Origin: Planctomyces sp. SH-PL62
GTDB taxonomy: Bacteria; Planctomycetota; Planctomycetia; Planctomycetales; Planctomycetaceae
DNA length: 40,716 nt
Direction: 5' to 3'
NCBI GenBank assembly: GCA_945893045.1
Contig: CAMDEA010000004.1
Span: 1 to 40,716, forward strand
Both the position numbers and the translations under genes were made by a program. A model generated the notes under the pieces. It had not been told where the DNA came from. It searched no databases and worked only from the letters and a program-made list of their open reading frames with translations. Each line of letters starts with the position of its first letter. The first letter of the stretch is position 1. This document shows, one piece after another, positions 7,289 to 15,703 of the stretch.

Positions 7289-8881
7289 TTATCTTAGCGC
7301 CTCCAGCGCCGACAGCCGCATCGCGCTCAGAGACGGAATCAATCCACCGACAAACCCCAGCATCAAACTCAGCAAACATCCAACCGCCAGCACTTGCGCA
7401 TCAACCGTCAATCGCAGCACGACGAACTTCCCACCCCCCTGGCCGCTGCCGACGATGCTGCTCGCCGTCCAACCGTCCGAGAGGCTTCCCAGCGCGACGC
7501 CCATCAGGCCGCCGATCATCGCGATCAACACCGACTCCAGCAGGAAGCAAATCAGGATCGAGCGGCGACGATAACCCAACAGACGCAGCACGCCGATGTC
7601 TTTGATCCGCTGGCTGATCGCCGCGAACATCGTATTCATGACGCCGAAGACGCCGCCGACCGACAGGATGATCGTCACGAAGATGATCGCGTACAGAAAC
7701 TGCAAGTTGAGCTGATTGAGGCTCTCAAAGTAATCGGTTTCGACGATCGCGTTGACCGATGACTTCTTGTAGTCGTTGTTGAAGTACGCCTTGACCATCT
7801 CCGCGTCCCAATGATCGTCACTCTTTGGCTCGGTCCAAGTCGGAATCGGATCGGCGGTCTCAGTGAATTCTTTGCCGGCCGCCTTCGCCTCGGCCGCACG
7901 CTTCGTAATGTCTTCCGCTTTGGCCGTCGCCTCGGCGATCTTCGCAAGCCGTTCCGCTTTGTACGCGGCTCGCTCATTGCGGTGGAAATCCTTCGACGCT
8001 TGCAGCACCAACGTCGAATACGACTCGCTCCCGAACATCGGCCCGACGATCGACCGCTTGGCCCAGACTTCGGAATCGAACGTGCTTCCCTCGGACTTCA
8101 ACACGCCGACGATGACCCACACGCGGCCGTTGACGTGGAACGTATCGCCGACATCCATCCGCTTGAGGTGCGGTTTCGACATCGCCTCCGGCCGATCCTT
8201 CCCCAACTCACGAGCAATCCCTTCGCCAACGACCACTTCGTACGCATTGATCGGCACCTTCGATTCTCCCTGCGGCGGTAACTCACGAGCCCCCGCGTCC
8301 GACAACCAGCTTCCTCCCGGATACAGCGGCAGCCCATGCACTCGGCCGGTCAGCCGCGAATCATCGACGCCGCGCATCTGCAAGAAGCGACGCTCTGGCC
8401 GGCCCTTCACCGACGCCTCGACTGGCTGATTCACGATGATGTAAGTCTCGCGGCTGAGCAGCGGCTGCTGCCCATCCTTCGCCACTGCCTCCTGAGCCTC
8501 GATATCGCCAACATTCGCGAAGCCGAGATTGCTGAAGCCCTCATCCGTCGAGCCTTCCGCCAGCACCAGCACGTTGCGCGGCTGACCGCTCGATTGCGTC
8601 AGCACATACATCCCTTTGACGAACGCCAGCATCACCGTCAGCAACGACAGCACGAGCGTGAAGGCCAACCCGGTCAGCAACGTCGTCCGCCAACGCACCA
8701 GCAGGTTTTGAAAGTTGTAGCTCAGCGGCACTTTGCTCAAGACGATCAAGACCACGATCAGCCCGGCCGCTCCGCCGAACCCAATCGCCGGATTCGTAAA
8801 CGCCAACGTCAACAGCCCGGTGAAGTAGCCTCCGACCAGCAGCACCAGCAATACAGCCAACGCGATGATGATTTCGAGCAT
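7289..8881 (-). CDS. ABC transporter permease, FtsX/MacB type, with N-terminal extra membrane segments
   Basis: The 530 residues start at ATG 8881 with AGGA 8 nt upstream. Membrane segments: two near the start (about 3-25 and 37-50), one at about 68-92, then three at the C-terminus (about 390-420, 445-470, 495-520). The C-terminal block IFVTIILSVGGVFGVMNTMFAAISQR with IGVLRLLGYRRRSIL is the FtsX/MacB permease signature. The large periplasmic domain between contains an Ala/Lys/Glu-rich helical insertion (about 305-350). It would form the membrane part of an exporter with the neighbouring permease, ATPase and HlyD-type protein. The substrate is unknown. The two N-terminal segments before the usual first helix are uncommon for this family. 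Confidence 0.88.
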   Translation of the reverse strand: MLEIIIALAVLLVLLVGGYFTGLLTLAFTNPAIGFGGAAGLIVVLIVLSKVPLSYNFQNLLVRWRTTLLTGLAFTLVLSLLTVMLAFVKGMYVLTQSSGQPRNVLVLAEGSTDEGFSNLGFANVGDIEAQEAVAKDGQQPLLSRETYIIVNQPVEASVKGRPERRFLQMRGVDDSRLTGRVHGLPLYPGGSWLSDAGARELPPQGESKVPINAYEVVVGEGIARELGKDRPEAMSKPHLKRMDVGDTFHVNGRVWVIVGVLKSEGSTFDSEVWAKRSIVGPMFGSESYSTLVLQASKDFHRNERAAYKAERLAKIAEATAKAEDITKRAAEAKAAGKEFTETADPIPTWTEPKSDDHWDAEMVKAYFNNDYKKSSVNAIVETDYFESLNQLNLQFLYAIIFVTIILSVGGVFGVMNTMFAAISQRIKDIGVLRLLGYRRRSILICFLLESVLIAMIGGLMGVALGSLSDGWTASSIVGSGQGGGKFVVLRLTVDAQVLAVGCLLSLMLGFVGGLIPSLSAMRLSALEALR

Positions 8882-8905
8882 CGATTCGTCCTGTCTTTAT
8901 CCGTA

Positions 8906-8950
8906 GCTTGGACGCCCTCGTCCGAGCGGCTCGGACGAGGGCGTCCAAGC
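8906..8950. repeat. 45-bp near-perfect hairpin between the two permease genes
   Basis: Arms 8906-8927 and 8929-8950 (22 bp, beginning GCTTGGACGCCCTCG) are perfect reverse complements about a single central base. It lies 10 nt beyond the TAG of the upstream permease (8961-8963), a terminator-like or REP-like position inside the operon. Confidence 0.88.
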
Positions 8951-8960
8951 GACAAACTCA

Positions 8961-10214
8961 CTACCCCACGCGAGCAAACACTTCGGACACCTTCACGCGG
9001 CACGCGGTCCAGGCGGGAATGAAACTTCCCAGGAACGCCGTACCGCCGCCAACAGCCAAGCCCCACCACCAGGCATCCGCTGGAATCAAGAACTTCGGAA
9101 AGAACGCAATCGGAAACGGGATGCCTCCCGCCACTTGATTGACCACCAACCATGTGCCCCCCGCGCTGATGACTCCCGATGCGATGCCGATCAGCAGCGC
9201 CTCGCCCAGCACCAGCACCAAAATCTGTCCCGGTCGGAAGCCGAGCACCTTCAGCACGGCGAACTCCGTTTGCCGTTCGCGCACGCTGATGCTGATCGCG
9301 TTCGCGATGACGACCGCCAGCGTCACCAGAATCGCCGGAGCCAGCAGCCAGCGCATACCCCACAGCAGGTCGCGATACGCCTCCAGAAATGTTGAGATCC
9401 CGGACGATGCCGTCTGCACCTTCACCGCCGGCAATGCGAACTGCGGCGACTCCTGAATCTGAGCCGCGACCTGCGTGAAAGACTGCGTGTCCGGCACGCG
9501 CAGCCAGACGAGGTTCATCGTCTTGGCCGCCATCTCGTGAGCCTGGCCGTTGTGCTGCTGCTTGTAGGCATCAATCGCGCTCAGAAAGTAGTCGATGTTC
9601 ATCGCCGCGCTCTGGTCGTACCTCCGAGCCGGCAGAGTCCCGACCACCTCCACTTCGAGATCAATCCCCTTGTAGTTGAAACTGTGAATGATGAAGCGAT
9701 CGCCGATCTTCTTCTTCAGCCGCTCCATGCGATCGCGGCCGAGCAGAATCCCTTGCCGGTTCTGTTCCAACTTGGCGACGCCCGCCTCCAGCGTTTTGCG
9801 ATCCGCCGAGTCCGCCGGCAGATCGTCGAATCCATCCATCATCGTCAGCAGCTTCTTCGGTTCCAGACAGAACGCGAAGACGATGCTCTCGAATGTCCGC
9901 TTCTTGGGGTCAATCGACCCGCCGTAAAAGGTCCACGTCATATTGTCGGACGGCTTGAGATGCTCCGGCTCCGTCGCAGCCCCCTCCTTGAGCGACGCGG
10001 CATAGGCATACGGCATCATGCTCGGAATCCGCCAACGCTCGGACACGATCGCCTTGATATTCGCCGGCTTCTCGGTGGTCGCGTTCGCCAGAAAGCCGAG
10101 AATCGACCAGACCAGCGTCACGACAAACACCAACACCATCGTCCCCACCGCCGTCAGCGACGACCGCAGCTTGTTCCGCCACAGGTTTTGATAAATGAGT
10201 CTGAGGAATTTCAT
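8961..10214 (-). CDS. ABC transporter permease, FtsX/MacB (DevC-like) type
   Basis: The 417 residues start at ATG 10214. The N-terminus FLRLIYQNLWRNKLRSSLT leading into a membrane helix (about 20-43) is the classic MacB/FtsX start. A periplasmic domain of about 240 residues follows, then three membrane segments (about 288-312, 333-358, 380-405) with the signature AISISVRERQTEFAVLKVLGFRPGQIL. It pairs with the second permease downstream (80 bp away), the ATPase and the HlyD-type adaptor to form an efflux or lipoprotein-type exporter driven by ATP. The gene is now separated from its ATPase gene by the GxxExxY insertion. Confidence in the family is high; the cargo is unknown. Confidence 0.9.
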   Translation of the reverse strand: MKFLRLIYQNLWRNKLRSSLTAVGTMVLVFVVTLVWSILGFLANATTEKPANIKAIVSERWRIPSMMPYAYAASLKEGAATEPEHLKPSDNMTWTFYGGSIDPKKRTFESIVFAFCLEPKKLLTMMDGFDDLPADSADRKTLEAGVAKLEQNRQGILLGRDRMERLKKKIGDRFIIHSFNYKGIDLEVEVVGTLPARRYDQSAAMNIDYFLSAIDAYKQQHNGQAHEMAAKTMNLVWLRVPDTQSFTQVAAQIQESPQFALPAVKVQTASSGISTFLEAYRDLLWGMRWLLAPAILVTLAVVIANAISISVRERQTEFAVLKVLGFRPGQILVLVLGEALLIGIASGVISAGGTWLVVNQVAGGIPFPIAFFPKFLIPADAWWWGLAVGGGTAFLGSFIPAWTACRVKVSEVFARVG

Positions 10215-10235
10215 GTTTGTTCGTCCGGAGAGAAG

Positions 10236-10418
10236 ACCGCTAATTGACGCTAATCGTCGCTAATGGGAGGCAGACAGAATGAATCGTTCGCAACATTTCT
10301 GACCTTGTGATTGCAGGATGTCTAACACCCCTCAAAACCATTTCCTGAATCCCGAACAAGACGCACCGATCCGCGTTTTCCTGCGGTTCATTAGCGTGAA
10401 TTAGCGCCGATTAGCGGT
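10236..10418. repeat. Inverted-repeat element, triple CTAAT family (copy 1), 3' of the GxxExxY gene
   Basis: 29-bp arms at 10236-10264 and 10390-10418 each hold three spaced units of ACCGCTAAT/ACGCTAAT/TCGCTAAT type, in opposite orientation, around about 125 bp. The right arm contains the TAA stop of the GxxExxY gene (10411-10413). A GGAGGCAG follows the left arm and recurs in copy 2. Confidence 0.88.
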
Positions 10419-10833
10419 TCATTTGCGGTTGAGCGGTTCGCCTTCGCTTGCGATCAGAGATCACGAAGCGTTTCCATTCGAGTTCGCCTTTGTTGCCAAA
10501 GTTGACCAGATAACCGACTTGGATTCCGGTCACATACATGTAGTTCAGAAGCTGCGCCTCGTGTTCCGAAGCCAGTTGGAGAACCGCTTTCAATTCCACA
10601 ATGATCGCGCCACACACGAAGAGATCGGGGATATATCGCTTCTTGAGCGGCTTGCCTTTGTAGTGCGGCACCAGCTCTTGCTTGGACTGAAAAGGCAACG
10701 CACGCATCTCCAATTCAATCTCCAGACTCTCCTGATAAATCTCTTCCGCCATCCCCGGCCCTTGCTCGTTGTAAACCTCAAACGCTGCCCCCATGAAATC
10801 GTAGCCCTCTTGCTCAAACAACTTCACAGTCAT
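10411..10833 (-). CDS. GxxExxY protein (PDDEXK-type nuclease-like)
   Basis: The 140 residues start at ATG 10833 with CGGAG 8 nt upstream. The family name motif is G27-M-A-E30-E-I-Y33. Further on, D70 in the YIPDLF strand and E80-L-K82 in IIVELKAV form a D...ExK core as in PDDEXK nucleases, followed by the usual EAQLLNYM helix (92-99). GxxExxY proteins are widespread, small and of unproven function; nuclease activity is a fold-based inference. The last codons (Asn-Arg-stop) are formed by the arm of the inverted repeat at 10390-10418, and another copy of the same element lies about 40 bp upstream, so gene and repeats look like one acquired unit placed inside an ABC-exporter operon. Confidence 0.9.
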   Translation of the reverse strand: MTVKLFEQEGYDFMGAAFEVYNEQGPGMAEEIYQESLEIELEMRALPFQSKQELVPHYKGKPLKKRYIPDLFVCGAIIVELKAVLQLASEHEAQLLNYMYVTGIQVGYLVNFGNKGELEWKRFVISDRKRRRTAQPQMNR

Positions 10834-10874
10834 GATTTCGTCTCCGGTTCATGTGATGAGGGAACCACGAAAGG

Positions 10875-10988
10875 ACCGCTAATCCACGCTAATTGTCGCT
10901 AATCAAAGCAGCGTCAGGAGGCAGGACCGATTGAAACAGTTGCGTTTCTTTTGCAGCCCATTAGCGTCGATTAGCGAAGATTAGTGGT
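10875..10988. repeat. Inverted-repeat element, triple CTAAT family (copy 2), 5' of the GxxExxY gene
   Basis: 29-bp arms at 10875-10903 and 10960-10988 carry the same three spaced CTAAT units as copy 1. The outer base of the right arm is the final A of the TGA stop (10988-10990) of the ABC ATPase gene. The inner GGAGGCAG motif matches copy 1. Confidence 0.88.
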
Positions 10989-11680
10989 CAACTTTCCGTC
11001 TGCTCGACCAGCTTCCCTTTTTCCAAATGCAGGATCCGATCCGCGCGAGCCGCCGCGCGTGGATCGTGCGTGACCATCACGATCGTCTTCTTGAGCTGCG
11101 TCCGTAGTTCACACAGCAGATTCAAAATCTCTTCAGCGGATTTTGCATCGAGATCCCCAGTCGGCTCGTCCGCCACGATCAACGCCGGATCGGTCACGAT
11201 CGCGCGAGCGATGCCGACTCGCTGACATTGCCCGCCGGACAACTGACCCGGCCGATGATGCAGTCGATCCGACAGTCCGACGATGTCCAATGCCGTCAGC
11301 ACCTGTTGTTTCCTTTGAGCCGCCGACAACGGCAACAGCAACAACGGCAGTTCCACGTTGGCGTAAGCCGTGAGTACCGGCAGCAAGTGATAAAACTGAA
11401 ACACGAAACCCAGGCTGCGCGTCCGCCACGCGGCCAACTGACTCTCGCTCAGGTGTGAGATCTCCGTGTCACCAACCCACACCGATCCGGCCGTCGGCTG
11501 ATCCAGCCCGGCAATGAGATTCAGCAGCGTCGTCTTTCCCGAACCGCTCGGCCCCATCAGCCCCAGGTATTCGCCGCGAGGCACCTGCAACGACAGCCCA
11601 CTGAGCACTTCGATGGATTCGCTTCCGCGACGAAACGACTTCGACACATGATCGACCTTCACACAGATTTCCACAGACAT
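10988..11680 (-). CDS. ABC transporter ATPase (LolD/MacB/DevA type)
   Basis: I chose the ATG at 11680 (230 residues) because AGGGA lies just upstream and the product then begins MSVEICVKVDHVSKSF; a frame from 11719 adds 13 unlikely residues. Motifs: Walker A GPSGSGKT (43-50), Q-loop Q95, signature LSGGQCQR (147-154), Walker B LIVADE (167-172), H-loop H205. The length and the LolD-like GLMGPSGSGKTTLLNLIAGLD block fit ATPases that power FtsX-type permeases without transport through the membrane core. It is preceded by the HlyD-type gene and followed, after the GxxExxY unit, by two permease genes. The Cys in the signature (usually Gln) is a mild oddity. Confidence 0.95.
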   Translation of the reverse strand: MSVEICVKVDHVSKSFRRGSESIEVLSGLSLQVPRGEYLGLMGPSGSGKTTLLNLIAGLDQPTAGSVWVGDTEISHLSESQLAAWRTRSLGFVFQFYHLLPVLTAYANVELPLLLLPLSAAQRKQQVLTALDIVGLSDRLHHRPGQLSGGQCQRVGIARAIVTDPALIVADEPTGDLDAKSAEEILNLLCELRTQLKKTIVMVTHDPRAAARADRILHLEKGKLVEQTES

Positions 11681-11692
11681 CGTGATCCCTAG

Positions 11693-11798
11693 TTGGAGTG
11701 CGGCGCAGCCGCTGTGCATGGCCTCAGCACGAGGAGGCGAAGAATGACGAAAGGCGGCTTCGCCGCAAAGGAAAGCGAGATGAATCGCCGCACTCCAA
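11693..11798. repeat. Inverted repeat abutting the HlyD-type gene stop
   Basis: 13-bp arms TTGGAGTGCGGCG (11693-11705) and its complement (11786-11798) enclose about 80 bp. The right arm ends 1 nt from the TAA (11800-11802). The inner part holds further short complementary stretches (GGCGGCTTCGCCGC near 11753-11766). Confidence 0.8.
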
Positions 11799-11799
11799 A

Positions 11800-13008
11800 T
11801 TATTCCGCCGGCTTTTCATCACCGTAGAACCACACGGTCACGCGCATCTCCGGCTTGAGGAACACGCCCTCTTCCTCCGTTGGCACGCGGACCTTCACAC
11901 GCACCGGGACCGCTCCCTTCGAGCGATCGGCGATCGGCATTAAGCGATGCACGTAGGCGTCATAGCTGCGGTCCTTGAACGCTTCCGGCTGTACTTTGCA
12001 GCGTTGGCCTTTGAAGACCTTCGAGATGTTCGACTCTTGCACCGACAGATCGACTTCCAGGTCCGACAGGTCGGCCATATCGCACAAGCTGAACGAACCG
12101 TTGAACGCGATGGAGTTGACGATGTTCCCCTCTTCGGCGTTCTTCTTCAGGATCGTGCCGCTGATCGGAGCTCTGATCGTGCAATTGCTCAGCCGCCATT
12201 GAGCCTTCGAGACATCGGCCTCCGCTTGTTGCACTTCCGCTTTCGCCTGCTCGATCCGTTCAACGCGCGGGCCTTCGCGGAGCAGCGCCAGCATCGAGTT
12301 CAGCTTGCTCAACCGCCGCTGCATCGCGAAGAGGTTCGCCTCGGATGTGAGCAACTCTTGCTCGGTCGCCCCCTTCTTCGCGAACAGGTCTTTGTTCCGT
12401 TTGTAGGTTCGTGCGAGGTCATCCAAGTTCGCCTGCGTCTCCGCGAGTTCCGCTTCCGCCTGCTTGATCTCTTCCGGCCGAGTCCCCCGTTCGAGTTCTT
12501 CCAGCCGCTTCCGAGACAACTGCAACGTCGCTTGCGAGCGTCGCACATCGGCGTCGTAGTCCACCGTCTCCAGCACGGCGAGCACGTCTCCTTTTTTGAC
12601 ACGCAGACCTTCCTCGACGTTCAGAGTCATGATCATGCCCGACACTTTCGGGCTGACCAGGATCTGATGCGCCGGAATGATGTAGCCGCTGTCGGTGTGA
12701 ACGAGCCCGTCCTTTTTATTGTCCATCGGCTTCGCGGAAGCGGCCGACGTGTTCTCTCCGGAGTTCGCTTCCGCCGCATTCACAATCGCATGCGACTTGG
12801 TCTCCAGCAACGAGTCAGACGGCGGCGGATTCCATTTCTCATAGGCCAACCAACCGCCGAATGCGGTCAGCGCCGCGCACAGCAACCAAGCCACGACTTC
12901 CGACGCCGCGTGCCGGCTGGCCGAACTCTGCGGAAGCTGCAACGACTTCACGCGATCGCTGAGCGACGAGGCAGAACGATGAGGATCAGTAGCGAGCGAA
13001 TCAGACAC
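11800..13008 (-). CDS. HlyD/DevB-type membrane fusion (periplasmic adaptor) protein
   Basis: I place the start at GTG 13008 (402 residues): upstream the same open frame is only antisense to other genes. One membrane helix lies at about 36-56 (EVVAWLLCAALTAFGGWLAY). A lipoyl/biotinyl-like strand block follows (SPKVSGMIMTLNVEEGLRVKKG), then a long coiled-coil hairpin (about 150-270, rich in Glu/Ala/Leu), a second half-lipoyl block (IRAPISGTILKK) and a beta-barrel (LEVDLSVQESNISKVFKGQ). This is the adaptor that spans the periplasm-like space and connects an ABC exporter to an outer channel. It leads the exporter group. It has no clear Shine-Dalgarno sequence. Confidence 0.88.
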   Translation of the reverse strand: MSDSLATDPHRSASSLSDRVKSLQLPQSSASRHAASEVVAWLLCAALTAFGGWLAYEKWNPPPSDSLLETKSHAIVNAAEANSGENTSAASAKPMDNKKDGLVHTDSGYIIPAHQILVSPKVSGMIMTLNVEEGLRVKKGDVLAVLETVDYDADVRRSQATLQLSRKRLEELERGTRPEEIKQAEAELAETQANLDDLARTYKRNKDLFAKKGATEQELLTSEANLFAMQRRLSKLNSMLALLREGPRVERIEQAKAEVQQAEADVSKAQWRLSNCTIRAPISGTILKKNAEEGNIVNSIAFNGSFSLCDMADLSDLEVDLSVQESNISKVFKGQRCKVQPEAFKDRSYDAYVHRLMPIADRSKGAVPVRVKVRVPTEEEGVFLKPEMRVTVWFYGDEKPAE

Positions 13009-13248
13009 GGCCAGCGACTTTCGACAACGGAAACGGCCAGCAACCAGCCGGCTCCAGCGACAACACTTGACCCCGTTTGCCTCGGTTTGAAAAGCCCAAC
13101 CGCTGTGAAATTGCGATTCGCCCCATAACAGAAGCGGGGACGTGCGCTTTGAACCTGGCTCGCGCGCATCGTCCGGAATCGGTCTGGACACGTTTGCGGA
13201 AAAGCCTCTACCACTCCGCCCGACTACTTCCCAGGGAGGGGGAACATT
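13009..13248. promoter_or_regulatory. Divergent intergenic region
   Basis: This spacer separates the minus-strand HlyD-type gene from the plus-strand lipoprotein gene and must hold both promoters. A ribosome site of GGAGGGGG type sits just before the ATG at 13249. A TTGACC at 13067-13072 could be a -35 element for the plus strand, but no good -10 lies at the expected distance, so no promoter is called. Confidence 0.4.
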
Positions 13249-14076
13249 ATGCGCAAGGATCGCCGGTTGGGTTTGTCGGGGTTGCTGTGTTTGTTCGTCA
13301 CGGGCTGTTTCAGTTCTGGCCCGTACGGTTATCAGGGAGCGTACGCGCCACCGCACACGGCGATGGTTTCGCAGCCCTATCACATGGTCCAAACGCCCTC
13401 CGGAGCAGCTTGGGTTCCCGCGACTCCCGCTGCTTCGAGCACGTTGTCCGCTCCCGAACCCGCACGCAAAGCGGCTCCGACTTCGTTTGGCGACGAAGAC
13501 GATTTGGACTCGATCAAGAAGGTTCCGACCCCGACCGATCTCAAGAAAACGCCGGTCCCCGTCGTCGATCCCACGGGCTTCGATGAAGACGCCTCGATCG
13601 AACGACCCGGCGTCCGCACCAGCCAACGCACACGACCGCGACCGCTCAACGAAGAAGAATTCGACAACGAACTGGATCGAGCGGAACCGGAGATGTCCCT
13701 TGCTGACGACGAATCCGAACCCGCCACGTCCAACGTGCGGTCGGCCAACTTCAACACGCAAGTCCGCGCGAACAATGTTCTGCCGGCCAGCGCGGTCAAA
13801 GACCAATTCGGCTACGACGCCGAAGGCTACTCGTGGCTCAAAGGGGTCATCGAGTTCAATCCCAAGCTGCAAGTCTGGCATCTGACCTACAGCCAGAATC
13901 CCGATGACAACGATCAATACGGCGGCGAAGTGACGCTGAAGAACACCGCACACTTCAAATACCTCCGCAGCGGCGAGATCGTCCGCGTCGAGGGGCAGTT
14001 CGATCCGCAGCAAGCCGACCGGCTGGGCAAGCCGGTGTACGAAGTCGTGCGGATGATTCGCGACGTGAAACGCTGA
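13249..14076 (+). CDS. Lipoprotein of unknown function
   Basis: The 275 residues start at ATG 13249 behind a strong GGAGG-type ribosome site. The N-terminus is a lipoprotein signal: Lys/Arg, then LSGLLCLFVTGC with lipobox VTGC and Cys20. Residues about 30-170 are low complexity, rich in Pro, Ala, Asp and Glu. A compact C-terminal domain (about 185-275) starts at FGYDAEGYSWLKGVIEF and contains WHLTYSQNPDDNDQYGGEVTL and RVEGQFDPQQADRLGKPVYEV; it looks like a small beta-rich fold. I do not recognise the family. It stands alone between a divergent region and pepA. Confidence 0.8.
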   Translation: MRKDRRLGLSGLLCLFVTGCFSSGPYGYQGAYAPPHTAMVSQPYHMVQTPSGAAWVPATPAASSTLSAPEPARKAAPTSFGDEDDLDSIKKVPTPTDLKKTPVPVVDPTGFDEDASIERPGVRTSQRTRPRPLNEEEFDNELDRAEPEMSLADDESEPATSNVRSANFNTQVRANNVLPASAVKDQFGYDAEGYSWLKGVIEFNPKLQVWHLTYSQNPDDNDQYGGEVTLKNTAHFKYLRSGEIVRVEGQFDPQQADRLGKPVYEVVRMIRDVKR

Positions 14077-14131
14077 TCGCGAGCGCCGCGGCACGCCGCT
14101 TGAAATGACCGACCGAACGCGACAGGCTACT

Positions 14132-14192
14132 ACGTGGGGCAGGTTTGTAACCTGCCATTGAATCACTGGCAGGTTGAAAACCTGCCCCACGT
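14132..14192. repeat. Inverted repeat, GGGCAGGTT family (copy 2)
   Basis: Arms 14132-14145 (ACGTGGGGCAGGTT) and 14179-14192 are perfect reverse complements. As in copy 1, each arm runs into its own inner palindrome. It sits between the lipoprotein gene and pepA, ending 11 nt before the pepA start and just before its ribosome site. Confidence 0.88.
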
Positions 14193-14203
14193 CAGGAGTC
14201 ATC

Positions 14204-15694
14204 ATGGAATTGCGAGTCGTCAGCGCATCAGCGCGCGAAGTGGAAGCGGATTGGCTGGTTGTCGGTGTCCCCGAAGGGGGCGAATGGTCCAATGAACTTA
14301 TCGCGTTGGACGATGCGTTGCTGGAACAGCTCAGCCGGCTGCGCGAGGCGGGTGATCTCACCGGCAAGCTGGCAGAGTTGCTGATCGTCCCCGACACGCC
14401 GACGCTCAAATCACGGCGGCTGTTGTTAGTCGGGCTTGGTGTCCCGTCGGAACTTTCGGTCGCGCGCTGGGACAAGGCGGCGATGACGGCTGTGCGGCAG
14501 GTATCATCCAAAGCCGACGTCCGCATCGCTGTGTGCGTGCCGGAGCAACTCGGCCCGTTGACGCGCGACCGTGCGGTCGAGATTGCCGCCACCTCATTGA
14601 TCGTTGGCTCGCACGGACAAGACTTGTACAAAGCCGAACGATCACGGTTTCCGTTCGCCGCCGCACAGATCGTGTTGCCTCCCGGCAGCGATGTTGCCGC
14701 CGCTTCGGCCGCCAGTGATCGCGGACGTATTCTTGGCGAGGCCATCAATCTCACGCGCGAGTTGGTCAATCGGACTCCCGACGACATCTATCCCGAATCG
14801 TTTGCCGCTCGCGCACAAGCCGAGGCTGCGAAGTGCGGACTGACGTGCCAAGTCTTCGACGAAAAACAACTGGCTGCCGAACACTTCGACTCGTTGCTGG
14901 CCGTCGCGAAAGGGAGCGATCGACCGGCCCGTATGGTGGTGCTCGAACATCGCGGTGGCGCAGCGAACTCGCCGACGCTCGCTTATGTCGGCAAGGGAGT
15001 CACCTTCGATAGCGGCGGCCTGTCGATCAAGCCGACCGACGGCATGTTGACCATGAAGTGCGACATGGCCGGAGCCGCCACCGTGCTCGGCGCGATGACC
15101 GCCATTGCGCGGCTCAAGCTGCCGGTCAACGTCATCGGCTACGCCGGACTCGTCGAGAACATGCTCGGTGCCCAAGCCTACAAACTGGGGGACGTGCTGA
15201 CCGCGCGCAACGGCGTGACCATCGAGGTTCACAACACCGATGCCGAAGGCCGGCTGGTCATCAACGATGTCCTCAGCTACGCCGCCGATCACGGAGCGGA
15301 TCGTCTGATCGACCTCGCCACGCTGACCGGCGCATGCGTTGTCGCACTGGGCGAAGATGTTGCCGGAGCGTTCTCCAACAACCAGCCGTGGTGCGACGCA
15401 GTGCTCGCCGGCGCGAAGGCGGCCGGCGAAGACTTGTGGCAACTGCCGATGTTCGACGCCTACAATGAACTGCTGAAGAGTGACGTGGCCGACTGCAAAA
15501 ACGTCGGCGGCCGCTGGGGCGGAGCGATCACCGCCGCGAAGTTCCTGGAGAAATTCGTCGCCGGCAAACCGTGGGTCCACCTCGACATCGCCGGCCCCGC
15601 CTTCGCCTCCGCCAACAAAGGACACCGCGAAGGAGGTGCCACCGGCTGCTTCGTCCGCACATTGGTAGAGGTGGCAAGTTCAGCAACAATCTAA
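14204..15694 (+). CDS. pepA: Leucyl aminopeptidase (peptidase family M17)
   Basis: I chose the ATG at 14204 (496 residues) because CAGGAG lies 5 nt upstream; a frame from 14174 would translate the repeat. The enzyme removes N-terminal residues from peptides in the cytosol as a di-metal hexamer. All expected residues are present with a constant offset of six from the E. coli enzyme: K264, D269, K276, D287, D346, E348 and R350, the last three in the NTDAEGR signature (344-350). The N-terminal half (1-170) is the usual variable domain. It reads out of a repeat-filled spacer and is followed 9 nt later by a cysteine-rich small gene. Identity is firm. Confidence 0.96.
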   Translation: MELRVVSASAREVEADWLVVGVPEGGEWSNELIALDDALLEQLSRLREAGDLTGKLAELLIVPDTPTLKSRRLLLVGLGVPSELSVARWDKAAMTAVRQVSSKADVRIAVCVPEQLGPLTRDRAVEIAATSLIVGSHGQDLYKAERSRFPFAAAQIVLPPGSDVAAASAASDRGRILGEAINLTRELVNRTPDDIYPESFAARAQAEAAKCGLTCQVFDEKQLAAEHFDSLLAVAKGSDRPARMVVLEHRGGAANSPTLAYVGKGVTFDSGGLSIKPTDGMLTMKCDMAGAATVLGAMTAIARLKLPVNVIGYAGLVENMLGAQAYKLGDVLTARNGVTIEVHNTDAEGRLVINDVLSYAADHGADRLIDLATLTGACVVALGEDVAGAFSNNQPWCDAVLAGAKAAGEDLWQLPMFDAYNELLKSDVADCKNVGGRWGGAITAAKFLEKFVAGKPWVHLDIAGPAFASANKGHREGGATGCFVRTLVEVASSATI

Positions 15695-15703
15695 CCGATA
15701 GGG

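Noticed and set aside
11947..13128. A 393-aa plus-strand frame across the HlyD-type gene
   Set aside because: Its sequence is Arg/Leu/His-rich and low in fold-like pattern; the opposite strand encodes a complete adaptor protein.
13380..13799. A 139-aa minus-strand frame inside the lipoprotein gene
   Set aside because: It is the antisense shadow of a GC-rich coding region with a strong start of its own on the plus strand.
11800..14787. A 995-codon open frame on the minus strand
   Set aside because: Only the part from 13008 down is real (HlyD-type protein). The first 593 codons are antisense to the lipoprotein gene and pepA, which have clear motifs and ribosome sites.
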